A stretch of DNA of 43,884 bases from assembly GCA_903970555.1 (NCBI GenBank), contig CAJCJD010000210.1, positions 1-43,884 on the forward strand, written 5' to 3'. This document shows positions 1 to 8,170 of this stretch, in pieces (the first letter of the stretch is position 1; each line of letters begins with the position of its first letter). The stretch is from Vulcanimicrobiota bacterium (GTDB lineage Bacteria > Pseudomonadota > Gammaproteobacteria > Xanthomonadales > Rhodanobacteraceae). A program made the translations under genes and the position numbers. The notes beneath the pieces are model-generated. The model worked only from the letters and a program-made list of their open reading frames with translations, ran no database searches and was not told the origin of the DNA.

Positions 1-36
1 CGGGGTTTTCGACGGGGGTTCCTGCCCAGGCGAAAA

Positions 37-71
37 GGCATTGGCATCCGTGCCAATGCCCCCTGCGGGGC
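37..71. other. Pair of short perfect hairpins at window start
   Basis: Two adjacent inverted repeats: arms GGCATTGGCA (37-46) and TGCCAATGCC (51-60) around TCCG, then GCCCC (58-62) and GGGGC (67-71). No T-run follows on either strand. This may be a transcript end of a gene lying left of the window or part of the intergenic repeat cluster. No function can be assigned. Confidence 0.4.
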
Positions 72-210
72 CTGATCGTCCAGTCCTCACCGCCGCACAA
101 GGGACCCATGCGCGCAGAGCGCGCACTCTTCGAAGGGCTTAAGAGCAAAGAAAAAGATCAAAAGCGCCGAGCGCTGCACGCCTTACCGGCGCACGGCGCC
201 GGCATCGAGT

Positions 211-236
211 GCTCGCACGGATGCGAGCCAGTTTTT
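211..236 (+). terminator. Possible rho-independent terminator
   Basis: GCTCGCA (211-217) and TGCGAGC (222-228) form a perfect 7-bp stem with a CGGA loop, followed after CCAG by TTTTT (232-236). The T-run on the plus strand suits the end of a plus-strand transcript entering from the left of the window. The short stem and the gap before the T-run make this uncertain. Confidence 0.4.
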
Positions 237-290
237 CGTCAGCACAGGAGGTGCTGTCGAAAAACCCCGTAGCCCGCCCGCGCACCTGAA

Positions 291-452
291 GGGCAGGATG
301 CCCGTAAGGCGCGTCATTTGGGGTGCCCTTTCTTTGGGTTACTTTTCTTTGGGCACGCAAAGAAAAGTGACTCGGCCCTTCGGGCCGAAAGCCCTTAGCA
401 ATCTCACGATAAAACAAAGCCAAAGACGCTGGGTCCCGGCTTTCGCCGGGAC
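291..452. repeat. Composite multi-hairpin intergenic repeat
   Basis: Four hairpins follow each other: GGGCA/TGCCC (291-303); a 14-bp arm pair with one wobble at 338-351 and 358-371, loop GGCACG; CGGCCC/GGGCCG around TTC (373-387); and GTCCCGGC/GCCGGGAC around TTTC (433-452). There is no reading frame with protein-like character. From memory, blocks with TTACTTTTCTTTGGGCACGC and CCCGGCTTTCGCCGGGA cores recur between genes in Xanthomonadales, so this is probably a copy of a dispersed repeat. It occupies the 482-bp gene-free start of the window and lies 3' of the HDOD gene. Confidence 0.6.
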
Positions 453-482
453 GACGGAAGCATGGCAGCATCGACAGCGAAC

Positions 483-1520
483 TCACCCCACATACGCCTC
501 ATTCTGCCGAAAACTCCGCCGCAACTCCTGCAACGCCCGCTCCACCAACACATCCGGCAATCGATCCCCCCGCCCCTGCGCCGGCGGCGTACTCCGATCG
601 ATCACATGGTTATCCGCCAGCATCTGAATCATCGCTAGATGATCCGCCGCCAACAACGCATTGCCCAATTCCGTGACCGGCGGTTTGGATCGCACCTCCA
701 ATCGCTCACGCAACGCCTCGATCACGTTCGGCGGCAATTCCCAATGCCTCGCCGCACGCAGCGTCAGATGGTTGGCCATGCTCACGTAATGAGCCAGGAA
801 TTGACGACTGAACACACCCAACGTTGGCGGTGCTTCCTGATCGAGTACACGAATCATCGCGCCCACGCCCGCATTGCACACCACACCCACGAGATAAGCC
901 TCGAACGGATCGCCATGCCCCTTCGCCAAATACATGCTGGCATGCGCGCAACGCTCAGCGTGATCCCACAAGCGCTGTCCCGCGGCATGACCAAGCATGC
1001 CTGCGCTGGCCTGCAGAATCGGCTTCATCACATGCTGCGTCACCATCTGGCGCAAGCCATCGTGCCCCAGCAACACCACCGCGTGCTGAAGACTGGAGAT
1101 CGGCCTGGCGGTGCGGTAATGCGCACTGCGGCTGACACGCATCACCTCGCCGACCAATACCGGATCACGTCCGATCAACTTGGCGACTTTGATGCCATCG
1201 GAGTTTTCGCTCTTCAGCAAGCGCAGCAACTGCGGCAATACCTCCGGCAGGCGCGGCAGGCTGGTGATATCGAACCGATCGCCGCCGCATAGCTCGTCGA
1301 GACGCTTGAGCATCACCTGCTCGGGCTGACGCAGTTCGGTCGCTTCGGAGCCGGGCATGCCCAGCACCAGGCGGTAGAACCAGTCCTGCACGTCGGCGCT
1401 GCTCAGCGCAGGCGCCTTTTCCTCGGCGACGGCATCTTCGGGCCACGGCAAAACCACGGTGAAACGCGGCCGCTCTTTCGGCTCCTCGCGCACGAACAGA
1501 CGTTTCCAGAATTTGCCCAT
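483..1520 (-). CDS. HDOD-domain protein
   Basis: A 345-residue soluble protein. The middle part, roughly residues 80-290, looks like an HDOD domain: the stretch with SLPRLPEVLPQLLRLL, a helix with IGRDPVLVGEVMRVSRSAHY, and ISSLQHAVVLLGHDGLRQMV are typical. HDOD proteins are non-enzymatic relatives of HD phosphohydrolases that take part in signalling, and the window gives no partner. The N-terminal 60 residues are polar and unrecognised. I chose ATG at 1520 because AGAGGGG lies just upstream. An in-frame GTG at 1568 would add 16 residues but has no ribosome binding site. The gene stands alone, with repeats downstream and a hairpin upstream. Confidence 0.8.
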   Translation of the reverse strand: MGKFWKRLFVREEPKERPRFTVVLPWPEDAVAEEKAPALSSADVQDWFYRLVLGMPGSEATELRQPEQVMLKRLDELCGGDRFDITSLPRLPEVLPQLLRLLKSENSDGIKVAKLIGRDPVLVGEVMRVSRSAHYRTARPISSLQHAVVLLGHDGLRQMVTQHVMKPILQASAGMLGHAAGQRLWDHAERCAHASMYLAKGHGDPFEAYLVGVVCNAGVGAMIRVLDQEAPPTLGVFSRQFLAHYVSMANHLTLRAARHWELPPNVIEALRERLEVRSKPPVTELGNALLAADHLAMIQMLADNHVIDRSTPPAQGRGDRLPDVLVERALQELRRSFRQNEAYVG

Positions 1521-1626
1521 AACCCCTCTCACCTTGCCCCAAGCAGCTTTATGGCTAGCGGCGTTCACTGGTGTATCGGCACGAAGGGCGGGACCTTGAT
1601 TCCTGGCTGCTCCGAGGGCGGAAACA

Positions 1627-1654
1627 GCTACGGCCGCGCAAGGGCGGCCGTAGC
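1627..1654. terminator. Hairpin downstream of the M61 peptidase gene
   Basis: An 11-bp perfect stem, GCTACGGCCGC (1627-1637) and GCGGCCGTAGC (1644-1654), loop GCAAGG. It lies between two minus-strand genes, 49 bp past the stop of the peptidase gene. There is no T-run, so it may be a terminator without U-tract or a repeat element. Confidence 0.45.
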
Positions 1655-1702
1655 TTGGTAGAACTGCGAAACGCGGCGCGAGATTTACCCCAGACGCCCT
1701 AA

Positions 1703-3619
1703 TTATTTACGCGGCGCGACGATAGCCCCGATCAAGTCCTTGCCATCCGCGCGCACCAGGTGCGGATAACGCAGGCCGCCGTGGTAATCCACCTTCACGG
1801 TGCTATACACGTCGACGTTCTTCACCAGCAATTCGATCGGCGCCTGCGACGACTTGGCCGCCGTGACCGCATCCTTCAAGGCTTCGGTGGAGAAATCGCG
1901 GCCGTTCACGGCAACGATGGTCAGGCCCGGCACCAGGCCGGCCTGGAAGGCGGGGCCGTTCCATTGCACGTCGCCGATGCGGCCGCTCTGGTTGACCACG
2001 ATGCCCATCGAATACGCCAGGTTCGCACCGTGGCGAATGCCTTCGCTGGCCTTCTCTTCGGCGTTCTGCGTGTCGTTGAAGATCAGCTTCCAACCGCCGC
2101 GCTCGATGCCCTGCTCGGGCAGTTGCGCGCCGGTGTAATCCAGGCGATCGCGCAGGAACTTGGACCAGTCGAACGGCTGCACTTGATTGAGCGTGCTGAC
2201 CACGTCGTCGAAGTTGTAGGTCTTGGTGACGTAGCTGCCGTTGTCCATGCCGTAGAAGGCGTGAGCGAAATCATCCAGCGAATGCTTGCCGCCGCTGAGC
2301 TCGCGGATCTTGGTGTCGACATCGAGCCACAGCAGTTGGCCTTCCGGATAGAAGTCGGTATCGCGCACCCAGTTGATCCAGCTTTCGGAGCCGTAATAGG
2401 TGAGCGGCGCGGCATCGGCTGTGTCTTGCAGCGAACGCCAGGCGCGACCGGTGCGATAAGTCATCTGCGCGGCGATGTTGGCCATTGAGTCGCGGTATTG
2501 ATCCGGCGTCCACAAGCCCGCGCGAGCGGTGAGGATGCCGCACCAATAGTCGGTCAGGCCTTCGTACACCCACAGCAGGTCGTCCTGCATCGGTACGTTG
2601 AAATTGGGCGTCCATAGATCGGCCGGACGACGGAATTTACCGTTCCACGAGTGCACGAATTCGTGCGGCATCAGGCTCGATGCGATCAGATGCATGTCGT
2701 CGTCGGTGAAGAAATCGGCCGGCAGGCGATCGTCGCTGGATTGGTGATGTTCCAAACCGAAGTGGCCGGTGTGATCGGACAGCGTCAGCAAGAAATCGTA
2801 ATGGCCGTAATGATGCGCACCGAACAGCAAGTTGGTCTGCTTGACCACATTGCGTTGCTGCTCCAGCTGTTTGTCGGTGAGCTTCACGTCTTTCGCCGAA
2901 TCGCCCACGACATTCAGATGCACCGGCACGCTTTCGCCTGGCGCAAGATCGACGCGATTGAAGTTGGCGCCCGCGATCAGCGGTGAGTCGACAAAGTTGT
3001 TGAAGCTGACCGGCTTGAAATGGATGGTGTTGCCTGACTGATTGTCCACTTCCAACGCGGAGCCGAACTTCCAGCCTTCCGGCAATTGCACGGTTGGTTG
3101 GATCTGGATCTGCCGCGTGTAGTAACCGGCCGGATAGAACGCAACCTGATTGAATTCCATGTCGACCAGATCCGGCGTGGCCGATGCGCTGGCGCCGAAG
3201 TTGCTGCCTTCGCCATCGCCGGGCGAGAGGAACTGGAATTCCAGATCGAGCTGGCTCACGCCATCCGGCACATCGAGATGCAGCGCGTACATATCGCGCA
3301 AATCACGCCGCCAGGGCAGCTGCTTGCCGTTGGCGCGGATGATCAGGCCGGAAACGTTTTGCACTGGGCCCGACGGCGCGTGCTCGCCGGGAATCCACTG
3401 CGGATAGAACAAGGTGACCGCGCCCGACTTCACCGGAATGGTTTCGTGCGAGCGGAAGATGCGTTTGCCTGCGTCGGTCAGGTCCACGTTGACCGTGAGC
3501 GTGCCGGCATAAGGCTGATCGACGGGAGCCGGTGCGCTGGTGGCATCCGATTGGGCAACTGCCGTAGCCGACAGGGCACATGCTGCGATCACGGCGGTGG
3601 CGATCAGGTTGAAACGCAT
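1703..3619 (-). CDS. Secreted M61-family peptidase with PDZ domain
   Basis: A 638-residue exported metallopeptidase of family M61 (glycyl aminopeptidase type). Residues 1-22 are a signal peptide (MRFNLIATAVIAACALSATA, cleavage near AVA-Q). A beta-rich N-terminal part is followed by the zinc motif HEFVH at 319-323 and the downstream glutamate in VYEGLTDYW (E353). The C-terminal part carries a PDZ-like segment around GDVQWNGPAFQAGLVPGL. The family cleaves N-terminal glycine or alanine peptides, and here it would act in the periplasm. The frame is open to 3724, but that extension is arginine-rich and precedes a clear signal peptide, so ATG at 3619 is used. It is a single gene. Confidence 0.88.
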   Translation of the reverse strand: MRFNLIATAVIAACALSATAVAQSDATSAPAPVDQPYAGTLTVNVDLTDAGKRIFRSHETIPVKSGAVTLFYPQWIPGEHAPSGPVQNVSGLIIRANGKQLPWRRDLRDMYALHLDVPDGVSQLDLEFQFLSPGDGEGSNFGASASATPDLVDMEFNQVAFYPAGYYTRQIQIQPTVQLPEGWKFGSALEVDNQSGNTIHFKPVSFNNFVDSPLIAGANFNRVDLAPGESVPVHLNVVGDSAKDVKLTDKQLEQQRNVVKQTNLLFGAHHYGHYDFLLTLSDHTGHFGLEHHQSSDDRLPADFFTDDDMHLIASSLMPHEFVHSWNGKFRRPADLWTPNFNVPMQDDLLWVYEGLTDYWCGILTARAGLWTPDQYRDSMANIAAQMTYRTGRAWRSLQDTADAAPLTYYGSESWINWVRDTDFYPEGQLLWLDVDTKIRELSGGKHSLDDFAHAFYGMDNGSYVTKTYNFDDVVSTLNQVQPFDWSKFLRDRLDYTGAQLPEQGIERGGWKLIFNDTQNAEEKASEGIRHGANLAYSMGIVVNQSGRIGDVQWNGPAFQAGLVPGLTIVAVNGRDFSTEALKDAVTAAKSSQAPIELLVKNVDVYSTVKVDYHGGLRYPHLVRADGKDLIGAIVAPRK

Positions 3620-3769
3620 CGTACGAAATATCACTGGGCAACTCCAAGCAGACACTGTCCGCGCGGAACGCCCGCGAGAACAGAGGGTGGGTAATGACCG
3701 CCGGTTAGGCGATGACCGACCCATGGTAGAGCCAAGGCCCTATCCACCCTCCCCTGCCAGAGGTCATGG

Positions 3770-5320
3770 CTAGTCGTCGCGCTGATTTTCTAAACGGCTA
3801 TGCCGTATGCCGTATCCGAAATAGATCAGGCAACCCAGCGCCATCCAGATGATGAAACGCTCGAAAGTGATCCAGGGCAAGCCGCCGATGCGATGCCAAC
3901 CATCCGTATCGGACCACGGCACCCCGAAAATCAGCAGCAGCGAGAACAGCACACCCAAGGGTGCGACCACCGCCAACGCCGGCGCACGGAAACTGCGCGC
4001 CACGTGTGGCTTGCGCACACGCAGCACCAGCACTGCCGTGCAAATGATGATGAAGGCGCTTAGCGTGCCGATGTTCACCAGCTCGGCCACTTCACCAATC
4101 GGCAGCAGCCCCGCCACCAGTGCAGTGAATACACCAAGGATGACCGTGGGACGTGCCGGCGTGCCGAAGCGCGGATGGATATGCGCAAACCACGCCGGCA
4201 GCAGACCATCGCGCGCCAGCGCAAACCAGATGCGCGCAGCGCCAAGCATGAAGGCGAACAGCACGCTGGTCACGCCGATCACTGCGGCGGCCGCAATCGT
4301 CACGCTCAGCCAGTGCAAGCCGATCGACTCGAACGCATCGGATACCGATGCATCGCCCCCGAGATGGCTGTAATGCGTAATGCCCGTCAGCACCAGCGAA
4401 ACGGCGATATACAAGACCATCGCCACCGCCAGCGACAACAGCACCGCGCGCGGAAGATCGCGCTGTGGATGCTTGGCTTCTTCGGCGGCGGTGGTAAGCG
4501 TGTCGTAGCCGAACACCGCAAAAAACACCACGCTTGCGCCTGTCAGCACGCCTGCCCAGCCAAAATGTCCAACGCCTTGCGCATCGATCACGCGCGTGGG
4601 AACAAACGGCTGCCAGTTCGCCGTATGGATGTAGAACACGCCTACGCCGACCACGAGCAGCACGCCGATCACCTTGATCGTCACCACCAAGGTGTTGAAA
4701 CGCGCACCCCATTCGGTGCGAATCGTGAGCAGCGCGGCGACCAGCAGTGAAATCGTGGCAGCGATGATGTTGAACCGATGGCCGTCGCTGGGACCGGCAA
4801 TCGGCTGCGTACCGTGCATGCCGAATATCTGCTGCAGGTAATACTCCATCGTCTGCGCGCTCATGCTCTGCTGCGCCCACTCCGGTAGATGCACGCCGGC
4901 CGAACCGAGCAACACCTGCACATAACCGGACCAGCCGATCGCCACCACGGCCACCACCAGCGCGTATTCCAGCAGCAGATCCCAGCCGATGATCCAGGCG
5001 ACGAATTCGCCCAGCACCGCATAACCGTAGGTATACGCGCTGCCCGTAACGGGAATCAGCCCGGCGAATTCCGCGTAGCACAAGGCGGCGCAAGCGCTGC
5101 CGAAGCCGGCGATGATGAAGCTCAGCGCCACCGCCGGCCCTGCATTCATCGCGGCCTGCTGACCGGCAAGCACGAAGATGCCCACGCCGATGATGCCGCC
5201 GATGCCGATCGCAGTGAGCTGCCACAGACCGAGCACGCGGCGAAAATCGCCGCGCCGGCCCGCTTCCGCCTGCAATAGCTCGACGGATTTATGGCGCAGC
5301 ATCCGGCTCAGGAAACTCAT
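3770..5320 (-). CDS. APC-superfamily amino acid permease
   Basis: A 516-residue inner-membrane transporter with about 12 to 14 hydrophobic segments. The first helix region holds GIGGIIGVGIFVLAG, the glycine-rich substrate-binding motif of the APC superfamily, followed by AVALSFIIAG and YAEFAGLIPVTGSAYTY. The pattern fits the cationic amino acid transporter (CAT/YhdG) branch, but substrate cannot be read from sequence. ATG at 5320 is preceded by GGGGGAG at good distance (ATG at 5326 is possible); the much longer open frame to 6022 runs antisense to the receptor gene and is discarded. It diverges from the TonB receptor gene at 5534 with 213 bp between the starts, so the two may be co-regulated. 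Confidence 0.85.
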   Translation of the reverse strand: MSFLSRMLRHKSVELLQAEAGRRGDFRRVLGLWQLTAIGIGGIIGVGIFVLAGQQAAMNAGPAVALSFIIAGFGSACAALCYAEFAGLIPVTGSAYTYGYAVLGEFVAWIIGWDLLLEYALVVAVVAIGWSGYVQVLLGSAGVHLPEWAQQSMSAQTMEYYLQQIFGMHGTQPIAGPSDGHRFNIIAATISLLVAALLTIRTEWGARFNTLVVTIKVIGVLLVVGVGVFYIHTANWQPFVPTRVIDAQGVGHFGWAGVLTGASVVFFAVFGYDTLTTAAEEAKHPQRDLPRAVLLSLAVAMVLYIAVSLVLTGITHYSHLGGDASVSDAFESIGLHWLSVTIAAAAVIGVTSVLFAFMLGAARIWFALARDGLLPAWFAHIHPRFGTPARPTVILGVFTALVAGLLPIGEVAELVNIGTLSAFIIICTAVLVLRVRKPHVARSFRAPALAVVAPLGVLFSLLLIFGVPWSDTDGWHRIGGLPWITFERFIIWMALGCLIYFGYGIRHSRLENQRDD

Positions 5321-5533
5321 CGGCATCTCTCCCCCATCACAAAGATCCGATGATAGCGAAAGCGCGACGTGTTCACGGCGATCGCCATGACCCACGGCAG
5401 GGACCCGTGCTGCGGCGCAGCTATACAGGCGCCACCGCAGCAAGTGAACATACCTGTGCGTATCCATGCTGCCGGCGGGATGGGGATCCCCTGGCATGCG
5501 CACAACAACGCGTCGCCTGATGGGGAACAATTC

Positions 5534-8056
5534 ATGCTCATTCGCAAGAGGAGGCTCGCCTCCCAGATCGCTTGTGCGTTTTTTGCCGGATCGCTTGGCG
5601 CCATCGCCCATCCCGCTGCCGCGCAGGATGCCCCTGCTTCGCCCAGCACGACAGCGCCGACGCAAAAACCAGCGGCCACCCGCGCCACCAAACTCGAACA
5701 GATAACGGTCACCGCACAGAGCCGCACGCAGGAAATGCAGGACGTGCCGATCGCGATGAACATCGTCACGGCCAAGCAGATCGACTCGGTGGCTGCTACC
5801 GACCTGAGCCACATGAATTTGTTCGTGCCTGGACTGGTGGTGGATAACACCGACGAAACCCAGCCGACCTATCGCCTGCGCGGCATCGAAACCGACGACT
5901 TCGGTATCGGCACCGATTCGGCGGTGGGCGTGTACATCAACGGCGTTTACCAAACACGCGACGGTGGTTCGCTGATGGCCTTTAACGATGTGGCGCGCGT
6001 CGAAGTGCTGAAAGGCCCACAAGGCACGCTGTTCGGTCGCAATACGGCGGCCGGCGCGATCTCCATCATCACCAACGAACCGACCGATAAATTCGAAGGC
6101 GATGCGCGCATACGCATCGGCAACTACGGCAAGCGCTACGGCGATGCGCGCATCAACATCCCGCTGAACAAAGACATGGCGCTACGCATCAGCGTGGTCG
6201 ACAATCAAAGCGACGGCTGGCTGAAAGATGCAGCTACCGGCCAGCACTATGGCAAGGATGACGAATGGGGCACGCGCATCGTCTACCGCTGGAACGTAAC
6301 ACCGGACACGCAGGTGCATCTGTCGTATGACCACGATCGCGTAAAACAGCCGTCGCGCGTCGATATGGGGCTGATCCCCATGTCCTCCACGAATCTGTAC
6401 CAGCGTGCGCCATTCCCCGCGAATCCATCCACGTTCTACAACCCGATCGACGCGCCGTTCTACGACAGCGCGACGGATGGTCGCGAGGAACGCAACTACA
6501 ACGACTACACGCTCGCCATCGATCACAATTTCAGCTGGGGCACGTTCACGTCCACCACCAACTGGACCAGCTACAGCATGTCGCATATCGAAAGCGGCAC
6601 CGGCTTGCAGCAGGTTACCGAATACCTCAACACCGGCGTAATCGGCGCGGGACACACTTGGTATCAAGAGTTCAAGTTCAGCGGTAACAACGACCTGCTC
6701 GACTGGGTGGCCGGCGCCAGCTTCTATCAAGAGCACGCGGACGAAACCAGCTTGGCTCGCGTGAATACCGACACGTATGACACGCTCGCACTCAACACCG
6801 GCGTCGGCCAGCAATACACGCCGACGGGCACGATCTTCGGCTACTTCAATTCGATCCTGCAGTCGCTGAATCTGCCTTACAACCTGCTGGGCGATCCGTG
6901 GACCGAAACGGTTTACAACACCGGTAAATTCGATGCACTGGCCGCTTATGGCGACACCATCTGGCACGTCACCGACAATCTCGACGCAACCGTCGGCCTG
7001 CGCCTGACGCACGACGAAAAAGATTTCACCTGGTTCACGCCGCCGCGTTCCGCGCCACAACTGGATGCCACGTTGGCGCAAATGCAGGCTGCGGGGCTGT
7101 TGAATCTGGTGCCGTTGCTGACCGGCGGCAAAGTCACTGCGCAACAGCTTCTGGCTATTCTTACGCAAAACCAGATCTTCACCACCGACGTGAACCAGCT
7201 GGTGCAGAAGCGCGCGAGCTGGAACGATGCCAGCCCGCGCTTCGTGCTCGATTACAAATTCACACCCAACGTGATGACCTACGCCTCGCTGGCCAAGGGC
7301 TACAAGGCAGGCGGTTTCGATGGCACGGAACCGGGTGCCGAGTTCGCACCGGAAAAAGTGTGGAATGTAGAAACGGGCGTGAAGAGCACCTTCCCGGATC
7401 AGAACCTGCTCGTTAACGCATCGGCCTACTATTACCGCTACGACAATCGCCAAACGCTGACGCTGATTCCTTCGAGCGAAGGTCTGGGCGTGCCCGAATA
7501 CCAGGTCAGCAACACCGACCAGGCCGCCAAGGGCCTGGACTTGCAACTGGAATGGGTGCCCATCGACAACCTTCGCTTGGCGTTCAACGGCGGCTATATC
7601 GATTCCAAGTACACGCATGCCGAAGTACCGATCGGCATAAGCACCACTAACCAGATCGAGTACGCGAATGTCTCCGGCCAGCCGGTCGACGAGCCGAAGA
7701 TTTCCTACTCAGTGAGCGGCGCGTACACCTGGCACGACATCGCCAACGGCAGTGTGACGTTCAACGCGAACTACGGCTTTCGCGGACCACTGCGTTGCAA
7801 CGATGCATCGGTGTATCAAGGCAAGTGTTCGCTGCCCACCAACTTCGACCTCAACGCGGCACAGAAACGTACCGATATGCGCATCGACTGGACGGCCAAC
7901 GGAGGACGCTGGGGTGTCAGCCTCTACGTCAACAACGTGTTCAACCAGCGCTATGTGATCGGGCTCGGCACCGTCTCCGAATCCGTGTTGGGAACGCCGT
8001 ATGCGTACATCACCGCGCCTCGCATGTACGGAGCGGAGTTTCGGGTGAAGTTCTGA
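5534..8056 (+). CDS. TonB-dependent outer-membrane receptor
   Basis: An 840-residue TonB-dependent receptor. Signal peptide 1-30 (cleavage after HPAAA), TonB-box-like ITVTAQ near 57-62, then a plug domain (VPIAMNIVTAKQID, YRLRGIETDDFG, VEVLKGPQGTLFGRNTAAGAI) and a beta-barrel ending in the typical aromatic YGAEFRVKF. The plug resembles the large group of receptors in sphingomonads and xanthomonads that are often called iron-siderophore receptors by default; the substrate is unknown. ATG at 5534 has GGGGAA upstream. The open frame begins at 5369, but that extension lacks signal-peptide features. It is divergent from an amino acid permease, and a 15-bp hairpin follows the stop. Confidence 0.88.
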   Translation: MLIRKRRLASQIACAFFAGSLGAIAHPAAAQDAPASPSTTAPTQKPAATRATKLEQITVTAQSRTQEMQDVPIAMNIVTAKQIDSVAATDLSHMNLFVPGLVVDNTDETQPTYRLRGIETDDFGIGTDSAVGVYINGVYQTRDGGSLMAFNDVARVEVLKGPQGTLFGRNTAAGAISIITNEPTDKFEGDARIRIGNYGKRYGDARINIPLNKDMALRISVVDNQSDGWLKDAATGQHYGKDDEWGTRIVYRWNVTPDTQVHLSYDHDRVKQPSRVDMGLIPMSSTNLYQRAPFPANPSTFYNPIDAPFYDSATDGREERNYNDYTLAIDHNFSWGTFTSTTNWTSYSMSHIESGTGLQQVTEYLNTGVIGAGHTWYQEFKFSGNNDLLDWVAGASFYQEHADETSLARVNTDTYDTLALNTGVGQQYTPTGTIFGYFNSILQSLNLPYNLLGDPWTETVYNTGKFDALAAYGDTIWHVTDNLDATVGLRLTHDEKDFTWFTPPRSAPQLDATLAQMQAAGLLNLVPLLTGGKVTAQQLLAILTQNQIFTTDVNQLVQKRASWNDASPRFVLDYKFTPNVMTYASLAKGYKAGGFDGTEPGAEFAPEKVWNVETGVKSTFPDQNLLVNASAYYYRYDNRQTLTLIPSSEGLGVPEYQVSNTDQAAKGLDLQLEWVPIDNLRLAFNGGYIDSKYTHAEVPIGISTTNQIEYANVSGQPVDEPKISYSVSGAYTWHDIANGSVTFNANYGFRGPLRCNDASVYQGKCSLPTNFDLNAAQKRTDMRIDWTANGGRWGVSLYVNNVFNQRYVIGLGTVSESVLGTPYAYITAPRMYGAEFRVKF

Positions 8057-8061
8057 TGCTT

Positions 8062-8100
8062 GCTCGGCGTGCCTCGCTGAAGGGACGAGGCACGCCGAGC
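8062..8100 (+). terminator. Strong hairpin after the TonB receptor gene
   Basis: A 15-bp perfect stem, GCTCGGCGTGCCTCG (8062-8076) and its complement (8086-8100), loop CTGAAGGGA, starting 6 bp after the receptor stop codon. There is no T-run. Position and strength suggest transcript termination or 3'-end protection. Confidence 0.6.
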
Positions 8101-8170
8101 CAATCACCCAGACTGTCACCGAATGGGGATAGGCTATCGGCTCCGGCACGCACCCCAGCCCAGGCATCCC

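Noticed and set aside
139..486. Open frame of 115 codons on the minus strand
   Set aside because: It runs through the composite hairpin repeat, has no ribosome site and reads as repeat-derived peptide (RRPGESRDP), a common false gene in such repeats.
3770..6022. A 750-codon version of the APC permease
   Set aside because: The first 234 codons overlap the receptor gene antisense and lack any domain; the ribosome site and conserved start are at 5320.
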